DNA from: an uncultured SAR86 cluster bacterium
Lineage (GTDB): Bacteria; Pseudomonadota; Gammaproteobacteria; Magnimaribacterales; AG-339-G14
NCBI GenBank assembly: GCA_902625415.1
Contig: CACOBG010000006.1
Location: forward strand, 64,496-107,653
Length of the DNA stretch: 43,158 nt
Direction of reading: 5' to 3'
Position numbers and translations under genes: made by a program
Shown: positions 1 through 8,605 of the stretch, piece after piece
Numbering within the stretch: the first letter of the stretch is position 1
Layout of the letters: every line of letters begins with the position of its first letter
The notes under the pieces: generated by a model
What the model was told of the DNA's origin: nothing
The model's database searches: none
What the model saw: only the letters and a program-made list of their open reading frames with translations

Positions 1-348
1 CTATATTTAAATAGATGGTTAAATAGTTTTTATATTTTATTTTTAATTTCCTTGTATTTATTTTTTGCTCCTTTCGATGATGATGGTCCAGAAATTTTTC
101 CTCACTCAGATAAAATTGCACATTTTTCCATTTTTTTCTTAATGACTATCTTTTTAGTAGTTGGCAGATTTAAAAGGAATTACGCGCTAATTTTTTGTAT
201 TTTGTATGCTTTGTTTACTGAAATTGTCCAAACTTTTTTAAACTATAGAACCGGCAGTATTTTTGATTTTGTTTCAGACATTCTAGGTATAACTTTTGCA
301 ATTTTTTTTATTTTTTTCCTTGAAAAAAGAGCTAAAGATCATAAATAA
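1..348 (+). CDS. VanZ-like family membrane protein (5' partial)
   Basis: The reading frame is open back to base 1, so the gene begins upstream of the window. A TTG at 52 is available as a start, but the upstream codons keep the hydrophobic pattern of a membrane segment (LNRWLNSFYILFLISLVYLF), which argues for a longer protein. The visible 115 residues have three to four hydrophobic segments and the VanZ-like signatures DKIAHFSIFF, EIVQTFLNYRTGS and DFVSDILGI. These polytopic membrane proteins are mostly of unknown function; only one branch is linked to teicoplanin resistance. The gene ends about 78 bases before groES on the same strand. Family assignment is fairly firm, function is not known. 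Confidence 0.7.
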   Translation, partial: LYLNRWLNSFYILFLISLYLFFAPFDDDGPEIFPHSDKIAHFSIFFLMTIFLVVGRFKRNYALIFCILYALFTEIVQTFLNYRTGSIFDFVSDILGITFAIFFIFFLEKRAKDHK

Positions 349-366
349 ATAAGTGTTGTTAATTAA

Positions 367-386
367 GCATTCGTTTAATAGAATGC
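367..386. promoter_or_regulatory. Small inverted repeat in groES leader
   Basis: GCATTC (367-372) and GAATGC (381-386) form perfect 6-bp arms around an 8-base spacer, 40 bases before the groES start. It is not followed by a T-run, so it is not an intrinsic terminator. It could be an operator or an mRNA hairpin for heat-shock control. It does not match the CIRCE consensus. Low confidence in function. Confidence 0.25.
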
Positions 387-426
387 GCATCTCATATTTG
401 TTAAGTTATTTTTAAGGAGTGCTAAT

Positions 427-720
427 ATGAAATTTAATCCATTAGGAGACAAACTTCTTGTAAGAAGAAGTGAAGAGGAAGAAACCACTTCAGGAGGTAT
501 TGTTTTGCCTGGTTCTGCAGCTGAAAAGCCTTCCCAAGGCGAAGTGTTAGCCATTGGACCAGGAAGAGTTCTTGATTCAGGAGAAAAAGTTGAAGTTCCA
601 GTAAGTGTCGGAGACACAGTTGTTTTTGGCCAATACGCAGGAAGTAATACTATTAAAGTTGATGGTGAAGAATTATTAATTCTCAGTGAAAGCGATCTTC
701 TTGGAACGGTTTCAAAGTAA
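427..720 (+). CDS. groES: Co-chaperonin GroES (Hsp10)
   Basis: Forms the heptameric lid of the GroEL folding chamber in the cytoplasm. The 97-residue length is standard. The N-terminus [14 protein letters not shown], the mobile loop at about residues 16-33 with the GroEL-contacting IVL (25-27), and the C-terminal DLLGTV are all present. AAGGAG lies just before the ATG at 427. groEL follows after 33 bases, the usual groESL operon. A GAGTGCTAA at 417-425 overlaps the ribosome binding site and resembles half a CIRCE element, but the matching left half is absent. Confidence 0.97.
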   Translation: MKFNPLGDKLLVRRSEEEETTSGGIVLPGSAAEKPSQGEVLAIGPGRVLDSGEKVEVPVSVGDTVVFGQYAGSNTIKVDGEELLILSESDLLGTVSK

Positions 721-750
721 ACAATTACATATTTTTTTAATACGAGGTAA

Positions 751-2397
<1,647 letters not shown>

Positions 2398-2414
2398 TAA
2401 TCAAATAAATATAT

Positions 2415-2446
2415 AAAAATAGGGGCTTTTAGCCCCTATTTTTTTT
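2415..2446 (+). terminator. Intrinsic terminator after groEL
   Basis: The stem AAAAATAGGGGCT (2415-2427) pairs with AGCCCCTATTTTT (2431-2443) around a TTT loop and runs into a T-tract ending at 2446. It closes the groESL operon. It is the only strong GC-stemmed intrinsic terminator I found in the window. Confidence 0.93.
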
Positions 2447-2454
2447 ACATGACC

Positions 2455-2460
2455 TATAAT
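2455..2460 (+). promoter_or_regulatory. Candidate -10 box of the sodN operon
   Basis: A perfect TATAAT lies directly after the groEL terminator and ends 6 bases before the ATG at 2467. No Shine-Dalgarno sequence lies between. Transcription would start at or next to the A of the ATG, so the first message of the operon may be leaderless. No good -35 is visible at 17 bp. Confidence 0.5.
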
Positions 2461-2466
2461 TAATCG

Positions 2467-2619
2467 ATGAGAAAATTTTTTTACTTTTTTTTTAGCTTAC
2501 CCAGTTTAAGCTTTGCACATTCTGGGGATAATTTAGTTCACTTCCACTTAGAAGGAACACTAATTTTAATATTTTTCACCTTTTTGTTGGTGAGAAGTTT
2601 ATGGAGAAATAATAAATGA
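2467..2619 (+). CDS. 50-residue secreted/membrane His-containing microprotein of the nickel-SOD operon
   Basis: A 50-codon ORF. Residues 1-17 look like a signal peptide with an AXA-type site (SFA before His18), followed by a short mature part HSGDNLVHFHLEG and one hydrophobic segment (about residues 31-43) ending in RSLWRNNK. If cleaved, the mature protein would begin with His and carry H25 and H27 close by. This is a plausible Ni or Cu binding surface, loosely reminiscent of HupE/UreJ N-termini. Its TGA overlaps the sodN ATG (ATGA), implying translational coupling. I do not recognise a named family. A role in nickel supply to SodN is inference from context only. Confidence 0.7.
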   Translation: MRKFFYFFFSLPSLSFAHSGDNLVHFHLEGTLILIFFTFLLVRSLWRNNK

Positions 2620-3077
2620 AAATTGAAGAAGCTTTAGCGCATTGTGATATTCCTTGTAAAATTTATGACCCAATAGTCATTCAAATTGCTGCTCTCACAG
2701 TTGTCAGGATCATTGACATAATAGAAGAAAAGAAACTCGACTCCTCAAAATCTGAAGATTGTGCTGAATTAGCAAGACTAACCCTTGAAAAAGAGAATCA
2801 AGCTCGAATAGTGAAAGACGAGACTAGAATCATTTGGGGAGATTATTTTAAGGACCCGCAAATTGAGGCTTTTCCAGATATACATTCTCTTGTTCATTCG
2901 ATAATGCTTCAAGGTTCTAAATGCAAACAAAGTCTCGCAAGAGAAAATGCAGAAAAACTCGTCAGCTTGGTGAACGAATTCAGTGAAATATTTTGGAAAA
3001 CTAAAGAAGTGGAGACCTCAAGAGTTACAGCTCCTTATCCACCAGCCTTAGAAATGGTGGTTCCAAATTTGTACTAA
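2616..3077 (+). CDS. sodN: Nickel superoxide dismutase precursor (SodN)
   Basis: Dismutates superoxide using a Ni centre in a hexamer of four-helix bundles. The nickel hook is visible at residues 9-17, HCDIPCKIY. After removal of an 8-residue propeptide (MKIEEALA), the mature protein starts with the Ni-ligating His1 and has Cys2 and Cys6, matching the family consensus HCxxPCxxY. The rest is the helical body with WGDYFKD and IFWKTKE, as in known NiSODs. The C-terminal extension TSRVTAPYPPALEMVVPNLY follows the usual body. The start overlaps the upstream microprotein by ATGA, and the stop overlaps sodX by TAATG. NiSOD is common in iron-poor marine bacteria. Confidence 0.95.
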   Translation: MKIEEALAHCDIPCKIYDPIVIQIAALTVVRIIDIIEEKKLDSSKSEDCAELARLTLEKENQARIVKDETRIIWGDYFKDPQIEAFPDIHSLVHSIMLQGSKCKQSLARENAEKLVSLVNEFSEIFWKTKEVETSRVTAPYPPALEMVVPNLY

Positions 3078-3346
3078 TGTTTCAATATTTTAAGATTAAA
3101 GGCGAGAGTATGTCTCCTTCATTGCAAAGCGGTGACATAGTAATTACGTCTGATCTTGTAGAGATAAATAAAAACGATATAGTCGTTTTAAAAGACACTA
3201 CTTATGGAACAGTCGTTAAAAGAGTAAGTTCTATAAGGAAAAATTACTTTAAAGTTAAAAGCGATAACTTAAAAACAGATTCTCCTGTTTGTTCAACATT
3301 GCATCCAAACGGAAATATAATTGGTAAGGTTATTTCAATTCTCTAA
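3077..3346 (+). CDS. sodX: Nickel-SOD maturation protease (SodX, S26 family)
   Basis: Signal-peptidase-like serine/lysine protease expected to remove the SodN propeptide so that His1 can bind nickel. The 89-residue protein has the S26 catalytic serine in GESMSPSL (Ser11) and the general-base lysine in TVVKRV (Lys48), in the usual boxes, and no transmembrane anchor. That fits a small soluble SodX rather than LepB. It starts within the sodN stop (TAATG), so the pair is translationally coupled. Its last 12 bases overlap the convergent gene at 3335-3736. Confidence 0.92.
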   Translation: MFQYFKIKGESMSPSLQSGDIVITSDLVEINKNDIVVLKDTTYGTVVKRVSSIRKNYFKVKSDNLKTDSPVCSTLHPNGNIIGKVISIL

Positions 3347-3736
3347 ATTTCTATTTTTTCTTACAAAAATAAAAGATTTTATATTCCAATAGGAGAATAT
3401 AAGACCGGTTATTAAGAGCATTAACTTAGATAAGTCTGCCCAAAAAGAGTCAAATAAAGTTGATAAGTTTCTAAATATATCGAGACCACCTAGAAAGATG
3501 ATTATTCCAAGCAGCACAACTATGTGCATGAATATTTTCTTCTTTTCAGGAAACCTTAAAGTTAAATATCCAAACAAAAGAATAGGTAACCCCAAAAAAG
3601 AAGGTATGTATGAAGTTATTGAATCACTTTGAGAAACAAAAGAGATAATCACGCCCCAAGCGATCAAAAAAAGACCATAGAATACTGAGATTCTTTCCAT
3701 TTCTAAATTAAATACTTTAAATTCGTTCTCTTGCAT
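3335..3736 (-). CDS. Hypothetical four-helix membrane protein
   Basis: A 133-residue protein with about four hydrophobic segments (near residues 16-34, 43-60, 70-86 and 103-122) and a basic C-terminus (FVRKNRNLEN). AAGGAG lies about 8 bases before the ATG, so the chosen start is well supported; Met13 is an alternative. I recognise no family. It converges on sodX with a 12-bp overlap of coding ends and diverges from the PuuD-like gene, and nothing in the context reveals its function. Confidence 0.7.
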   Translation of the reverse strand: MQENEFKVFNLEMERISVFYGLFLIAWGVIISFVSQSDSITSYIPSFLGLPILLFGYLTLRFPEKKKIFMHIVVLLGIIIFLGGLDIFRNLSTLFDSFWADLSKLMLLITGLIFSYWNIKSFIFVRKNRNLEN

Positions 3737-3819
3737 ATTGTTTAATTCTCCTTTCTAAAAAATAGGCTTTGTTTGTAAAGCATAATCTAAAAAGTAATAT
3801 ATATCTTTTAGGAGATGAA

Positions 3820-4497
3820 ATGGAAATATATTTATACAACGTATTATTTAGATGGGGACATATTGTTGTAGGTATTGCCTGGATAGGTTTGCTCTACTAC
3901 TTTAATTTTGTTCAAACTGAATATGTAAAAGTAGCTGATCCAGATGCAAAATCTGATGTTATGAAAAAATTAGCGCCCAATGCGCTTTGGTGGTTTAGAT
4001 GGGCTGCTTTTTTAACTTTTTTAACAGGTTTGTACCTTTTGTATGTTCAAGAACGAGCGATTACAACAGCTGTAACTTTAGGGTCATTAATGGGAATCAT
4101 TATGATGTTGAACGTTTGGGGAATCATTTGGCGTAATCAAAAGATTGTTATCGGCCTTCAAGAAGGAGATGCAGCAGCTGCTGGAGCTAAAGCTGGTCTG
4201 GCTTCGAGAACAAATACTTTACTTTCTTTGCCAATGCTTTATTTCATGGTTTCTTCAGCTCATGGTGGAACAGCTTCCTACCCAAAATCCTATCTTTTAA
4301 TTGATCAATCTGCTGCAGGGGGACCCATTGCAGGTTATTTAGGTTATGATTTTTGGATTGTTGTAGCTGCGGTACTATTCATTGAATTGAATGCAATTTA
4401 TGGAAAAATGTTTCCTGTTATTGCATCTGTAAGATCAGTTATAACTTCAAGCTTTATCTTAACTATTATTTTTTCTGGCTTAGTTTTTTATATCTAA
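3820..4497 (+). CDS. PuuD-like (urate hydroxylase N-terminal domain) membrane protein
   Basis: A 225-residue polytopic protein beginning RWGHIVVGIAWIGLLYYFNFVQ, the hallmark of the PuuD / urate oxidase N-terminal domain. Conserved His and Trp residues sit near predicted membrane segments. The start at 3820 is preferred because TAGGAG lies 6 bases upstream; the frame is open further up to a TTG at 3769. Full PuuD proteins carry a C-terminal cytochrome c domain for electron transfer. This one ends after the membrane domain and has no CxxCH. It may therefore have a different role or use a separate cytochrome. No purine genes are nearby. Confidence 0.75.
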   Translation: MEIYLYNVLFRWGHIVVGIAWIGLLYYFNFVQTEYVKVADPDAKSDVMKKLAPNALWWFRWAAFLTFLTGLYLLYVQERAITTAVTLGSLMGIIMMLNVWGIIWRNQKIVIGLQEGDAAAAGAKAGLASRTNTLLSLPMLYFMVSSAHGGTASYPKSYLLIDQSAAGGPIAGYLGYDFWIVVAAVLFIELNAIYGKMFPVIASVRSVITSSFILTIIFSGLVFYI

Positions 4498-4498
4498 G

Positions 4499-5779
4499 TC
4501 AATCTTCGCTGAGTTCTTCATTTTCTTGTTTTATTTGAAGAACTCTTGCGATTTTTATCATATTATTTCTGATCAATACAGTTTCAACAGCGTAATTGTC
4601 TATTTCTATTTTGATATTGTTTTCAGGAATTGTTTCAACTTGATCAATAATCAATCCATTTAAGGTTTTAGCTCCATTTATCGGAAGCTGCCAATTTAGT
4701 TTTTTGTTTAGCTCTCTCAAGGGAATCGAAGCGTCAATTAAATAACTACCATCCTTTTGTTCCATAATTTCTAAAGTCTCTCTATCGATATCCGTAGCAA
4801 GCTCACCAACAATTTCTTCAAGTACATCTTTAATCGTAACCAACCCCTTAACAGAACCATATTCGTCAATAATTACAGCAACCGTCTTTTTATTTTTTTG
4901 AAAATTGAAAAGTTGTGTGCTTAAAGGAGTATTTTCTGGAATGAAATAAGCTTCATCTAAAGATTCAATTAAACTTTCAATTGATTTGTCTTCATTTGAA
5001 AGAAAAGAAGTGATTCCATAAAGATCTATTACTCCTCTTAGATCGTCGAGAGATTCGTTATAGACAGGCAAAAAATCTTTTTGATTATTTTGAAGGTTAC
5101 TCAGAATCTTTTCTATTGGCTGATTTATATCAATACCAATTACTTCACTTCTTTGAGTCATGACCTCATCTACAGAAACTTTATCTAGCTCCAAAACACT
5201 GATTAACATGTCTTGATATTTCTTGGGAATTAGATCTCCAGAGTTTTCCAAAACACTCTTTAACTCTTCAGGTGATAAATCTTCATTGATTGTTGTTTCT
5301 TTTGTCCCCAATAGCCTCATAAAAAAGTTTGAAAAGAAATTAACAAATAACACCAAAGGCCTGAGTATTTTTTGCAGGTATTTAAGGATTAGAGATGCTG
5401 GAAGGGCAACTTTTTCTGAATTCAAAGCTGCAAAAGTCTTCGGAGTGATTTCAGCAAATACTAAAATTATTAATGTTAAGACGATAGAACCAATTAGAAC
5501 GCCACTGTCTCCAAATACATTTAAACAAAGGACAGTCGTAAGTGAAGCTGCAAGAATATTTACAAAATTATTCCCTATGAGAATAACTCCAAGCAATCTA
5601 TCAGGTCTTTTTAAAAGTTTGTCTGCTCTAATAGCTCCTTTATCATTTTCTTTAACCAAATGTTTAAGACGATACCTATTTAAGGACATCATAGCCGTTT
5701 CTACTCCAGAGAAAAAAGCAGAGAGAAATAGCAGAAAAACGATGCTTGAAAACAGCATCCAGGGATTAACGTCAGCCAA
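4499..5779 (-). CDS. CorB/YfjD-type CNNM transporter with CBS domains (UPF0053)
   Basis: The 426-residue inner-membrane protein has the DUF21/CNNM core at residues about 10-190 (FFSGVETAMMSLNRYRLKH, LLGVILIGNNFVNILAAS, ITPKTFAALNSEK). A CBS pair follows at about 200-330 (VMTQRSEVIGID, VAVIIDEYGSVKGLVTIKDVLEEIVGE), then a C-terminal CorC_HlyC domain. Homologues are linked to Mg2+ or Co2+ efflux and resistance. The frame starts at TTG (5779) without a Shine-Dalgarno; an ATG at 5758 is an alternative. CATAAT lies 8 bases before the TTG. The adjacent rpsP cluster on the other strand is the usual gammaproteobacterial neighbourhood. Only 1 base separates its stop from the convergent PuuD-like gene. 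Confidence 0.88.
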   Translation of the reverse strand: MADVNPWMLFSSIVFLLFLSAFFSGVETAMMSLNRYRLKHLVKENDKGAIRADKLLKRPDRLLGVILIGNNFVNILAASLTTVLCLNVFGDSGVLIGSIVLTLIILVFAEITPKTFAALNSEKVALPASLILKYLQKILRPLVLFVNFFSNFFMRLLGTKETTINEDLSPEELKSVLENSGDLIPKKYQDMLISVLELDKVSVDEVMTQRSEVIGIDINQPIEKILSNLQNNQKDFLPVYNESLDDLRGVIDLYGITSFLSNEDKSIESLIESLDEAYFIPENTPLSTQLFNFQKNKKTVAVIIDEYGSVKGLVTIKDVLEEIVGELATDIDRETLEIMEQKDGSYLIDASIPLRELNKKLNWQLPINGAKTLNGLIIDQVETIPENNIKIEIDNYAVETVLIRNNMIKIARVLQIKQENEELSED

Positions 5780-5881
5780 TTGTAGGAATTATGAGAATAG
5801 TTTGCATTTTTTTATAATTATAGGAAGGTTTTACTTGAATACAAAATTAAATTACTTAGAATACGCATCTCAAAGAAATTT

Positions 5882-6943
5882 ATGGTAACTATAAGACTAG
5901 CTAGAGGAGGCGCCAAAAAGCGTCCCTATTTTCATATTACAGTCGCGGATTCACGCAGAGCTAGAGATGGTAAATACATCGAAAGGGTGGGCTTTTTTAA
6001 TCCTATTGCCTCTGCTCAAAATGACAGACTAAACATAGATCATGAAAGATTAGATTATTGGGTCAGTAAAGGCGCACAAGTTACCGAGAGAGTTAAGACT
6101 TTGATAAAAGAATCAAAACTTTCAACAGAAGATTTCAACCAATTAATTGCAAAGAAAGAAAAGCTCAGGTTAGTGAAACTTGAAAAGAAAAAATCTTCAG
6201 CCTCTGAAGCAGAAACTGAAGAAAGTTCTCTCGAAGGAGAAGAAGTCTCGGCTGAGACAGAAAATATAGAACCAAAAAGTACCAATAATAATAACCAATC
6301 AAATAATGAGGATAATCTAATGGAAAAAACCGAAGATATTATCGATAAGGTTGCAGAAGGGACAAAAGACGTAGCCGAAGGCGCTGCTGAAGCTGTAACA
6401 GATGTAGCTGAAGGCGCAGTTGATGTTGCTGAAGAAGTAGTAGAAACTGCAGAAGATGTTGTTGGAGACGCTGCCAAAGCAGTAACAGACGTAGCTGAAG
6501 GAGCTGCTAATGTAGCTGGGGATGTTGTAGAGACTGCTGAAGATGTTGTTGGAGATGCAGTTGATGCCGTTAAAGATGTTGCCGAAGGCGCAGCCGATGT
6601 AGCTGGCGATGTTGTTGACACTGCAAAAGAAGTGGCAGGCGATCTTGCTGAAGGCGATGTTGTTGAAGCAGTAAAAGACGTAGCTGAAGGCGCAGTCGAT
6701 GTTGCCGAAGACGTTGTCGAAACTGCAGTTGATGTTGCTGAAGATGCAGTTGAAGCAGTAAAAGACGTAGCTGAAGGCGCAGCTGATGTAGTTGAAGACG
6801 TTGTCGAAACTGCTGAAGATGTTGTTGAAGATGCAGTTGATGCTGTGAAAGATGTAGCTGAAGGCGCAGTTGATGCAGTCGGTGATGCAGTTGATGCTGT
6901 CAAAGACGCATTCACATCTGACGACTCTAAAGACGATAAGTAA
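5882..6943 (+). CDS. rpsP: 30S ribosomal protein bS16 with a long acidic repeat tail
   Basis: Residues 1 to about 85 are a normal bS16 ([49 protein letters not shown]), a 30S assembly protein. Typical bS16 is 80-100 residues; this one is 353. A Lys/Glu-rich stretch (about 91-132) leads to an Asn-rich linker ([13 protein letters not shown], 133-145). Then come about 200 residues of Ala/Val/Asp/Glu-rich repeats (169-336) and an acidic end (TSDDSKDDK). The tail has very few Lys and no Arg, and should be strongly acidic and amphipathic-helical, like LEA-type repeats. A GAGG-preceded ATG at 6320 (Met147) could allow separate translation of the tail. First gene of rpsP-rimM-trmD-rplS. Function of the tail is unknown. 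Confidence 0.93.
   Translation: MVTIRLARGGAKKRPYFHITVADSRRARDGKYIERVGFFNPIASAQNDRLNIDHERLDYWVSKGAQVTERVKTLIKESKLSTEDFNQLIAKKEKLRLVKLEKKKSSASEAETEESSLEGEEVSAETENIEPKSTNNNNQSNNEDNLMEKTEDIIDKVAEGTKDVAEGAAEAVTDVAEGAVDVAEEVVETAEDVVGDAAKAVTDVAEGAANVAGDVVETAEDVVGDAVDAVKDVAEGAADVAGDVVDTAKEVAGDLAEGDVVEAVKDVAEGAVDVAEDVVETAVDVAEDAVEAVKDVAEGAADVVEDVVETAEDVVEDAVDAVKDVAEGAVDAVGDAVDAVKDAFTSDDSKDDK
6386..6889 (+). repeat. Tandem 29-residue (87-bp) repeats in rpsP
   Basis: Units of 29 residues with consensus [17 protein letters not shown] followed by [12 protein letters not shown]. By residue: 169-197, 198-226, 227-260 (34-residue variant), 261-289, 290-318, and a truncated copy 319-336. The DNA copies differ at many third positions, so the repeat is old or kept at protein level rather than freshly duplicated. 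The base composition is visibly richer in G and C than the flanking genes. Confidence 0.9.
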
Positions 6944-6952
6944 ATTATCAAA

Positions 6953-7462
6953 ATGACCTACCAAGATGATGATTTCATTTTGGTAGGAAATTTTGGCCGT
7001 CCAATTGGTCTTAAAGGAAGTATCAAATTAAATTCCTTCACAAGACCTTCTGAAAATATAAAATCTTACAACTCTTTCTTTATGAAAGAGGGTTCCGAAT
7101 TTGTTGAATTGCAAGTAAAAAAAATAACTACTTCCGGCAAAAATTTAATTATTTTCTTGAATAACTGCAATTCTCTTGAGGAGGCTGAAGAAACTTTTAA
7201 AGGCAGGGAAATATTTATTCCTAAATCAGCTTTACCTGAAACAGAGGATAAGTTTTATTGGAATGATCTAATTGGTTTAGAAGTAATTATTCGAAGTTCA
7301 GAAAAAATCTTAGGCAAGGTCCATTCTCTTATGGAAACAGGCTCTAATGATGTGCTAATAATTAAAAATCCTTATCAAGAAGATATTTTGATTCCTTTTA
7401 TCATGAAGCAAGTAATTCTGGAGGTAACAAAAACAAGCATTTATGTAGATTGGGATATTTAA
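6953..7462 (+). CDS. rimM: Ribosome maturation factor RimM
   Basis: Binds uS19 and helps mature the 3' domain of 16S rRNA in the 30S head. The 169-residue length is standard. The N-terminal domain shows LVGNFGRPIGLKGSIKLNSFT (6-26), and the C-terminal PRC-barrel starts near KFYWNDLIGLEV. It begins 9 bases after the rpsP stop, and its stop abuts the trmD ATG. The conserved rpsP-rimM-trmD-rplS order supports the assignment. Confidence 0.96.
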   Translation: MTYQDDDFILVGNFGRPIGLKGSIKLNSFTRPSENIKSYNSFFMKEGSEFVELQVKKITTSGKNLIIFLNNCNSLEEAEETFKGREIFIPKSALPETEDKFYWNDLIGLEVIIRSSEKILGKVHSLMETGSNDVLIIKNPYQEDILIPFIMKQVILEVTKTSIYVDWDI

Positions 7463-8200
7463 ATGAATTTTACTTTTATTTCCTTGTTTCCCGAAATCAT
7501 AAGGTCTTCATTAAAAGAAAGCATAACCAAAAGAGCTATCGAAAAGTCTTTAATCTCTTTTGAAACGATAAATCCTAGAGATTATCTTAAGACCAAAGAA
7601 AGGGTTGATGACAAAGTTTATGGCGGTGGTCCGGGAATGCTTTTGAAGTCTGAACCTTTAATGAAAGCCATTGAGGATGCAACTTCTAAATTTGAAAGAT
7701 CAGAAAGCAAAATTATTTATTTATCTCCAAAAGGCAAGCCATTTACTCAAGAAACTGCTGAAACTCTGGCTTTAGAGAAAAATATAATATTCATTTGTGG
7801 TCGTTATGAAGGAATTGATCAGAGAATCATTGATCATTATGTGGATGACGAGATTAGCATTGGTGATTATGTTCTCTCCGGTGGAGAGCTACCAGCTTTG
7901 GTAGTATTTGACGCTATCGCAAGGAATATTGAGGGAGTCTTAGGAGACGATGCATCTCTTGAGCAAGAATCTTTTTCCGGAGGACTATTAGAATATCCTC
8001 AATACACCAGGCCTGAAAAAATGAAATTAGGCGATGTGCCAAAAGAATTATTATCTGGAAATCATGCGGTTATAGAACAATGGCGAAAAAAACAGATGCT
8101 AGGAATTACCGCTTCGAGAAGAAAAGATCTTCTAGAAAAAATCAAATTATCATCTGAAGAAAAAGCTCTTTTGGAAGAATTTTTTGATGAACTTGAGTAA
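7463..8200 (+). CDS. trmD: tRNA (guanine-37-N1) methyltransferase TrmD
   Basis: SPOUT-class enzyme that uses SAM to make m1G37 in tRNAs, preventing +1 frameshifting. 245 residues. Visible family motifs are VDDKVYGGGPGMLL, the knot region FICGRYEGIDQRIID and SIGDYVLSGGELPALV, and the C-terminal RPEKMKLGDVPKELLSGNHA. It starts directly after the rimM stop with no spacer, so it is probably translationally coupled. Its location in the rpsP operon is conserved. Confidence 0.97.
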   Translation: MNFTFISLFPEIIRSSLKESITKRAIEKSLISFETINPRDYLKTKERVDDKVYGGGPGMLLKSEPLMKAIEDATSKFERSESKIIYLSPKGKPFTQETAETLALEKNIIFICGRYEGIDQRIIDHYVDDEISIGDYVLSGGELPALVVFDAIARNIEGVLGDDASLEQESFSGGLLEYPQYTRPEKMKLGDVPKELLSGNHAVIEQWRKKQMLGITASRRKDLLEKIKLSSEEKALLEEFFDELE

Positions 8201-8244
8201 TAATCTGATAGAATTCCTCTCCTTGTAGGTAAGCAGTAACAGTA

Positions 8245-8598
8245 ATGAGCACTAAAAGAACATCTGTCCAAGTTGTAGAGGCAGCACAACTCAAAGATAA
8301 CATCCCCGATTTTAACCAAGGGGATACTGTTTTGGTTGAGATTGTAGTTAAAGAAGGAGACCGAGAGAGAACCCAACCTTTTGAAGGTTTAGTAATTGGC
8401 ATCAAAAACAGAGGTCTTAATTCCGCTTTTACAGTAAGAAAAATTTCCAGTGGCGTTGGCGTTGAGAGAACATTTCAAACTCACAGTCCATTAATAAAAT
8501 CTATTAAAGTTAAAAGGAAAGGTAAGGTTAGGCAATCTAAACTTTATTACTTAAGAGAACGCTCTGGAAGATCCGCAAGAATAAAAGAAAAAGTATAA
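8245..8598 (+). CDS. rplS: 50S ribosomal protein bL19
   Basis: Protein at the 30S-50S interface. At 117 residues it is of normal length, with the signatures [33 protein letters not shown] and [18 protein letters not shown]. The basic C-terminus [22 protein letters not shown] is typical. It is the last gene of the ribosomal group. There is no terminator before xerD, which starts 7 bases later. Confidence 0.97.
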   Translation: MSTKRTSVQVVEAAQLKDNIPDFNQGDTVLVEIVVKEGDRERTQPFEGLVIGIKNRGLNSAFTVRKISSGVGVERTFQTHSPLIKSIKVKRKGKVRQSKLYYLRERSGRSARIKEKV

Positions 8599-8605
8599 TC
8601 TCATA

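Noticed and set aside
319-346. CTTGAAA upstream of groES as a sigma-32 -35 box
   Set aside because: No convincing CCCCAT-like -10 exists at 13-17 bp, and the site lies inside the end of the VanZ-like gene.
417-425. GAGTGCTAA identical to the right half of a CIRCE element in front of groES
   Set aside because: The left half TTAGCACTC is missing at the proper 9-base spacing, and the match overlaps the ribosome binding site, so it is probably chance.
6055-6964. Long minus-strand ORFs opposite rpsP, rich in Ser/Thr/Ala or Cys/Phe
   Set aside because: They are antisense shadows of the repeat-encoding region; composition is a by-product of the complementary codons and there is no ribosome binding site.
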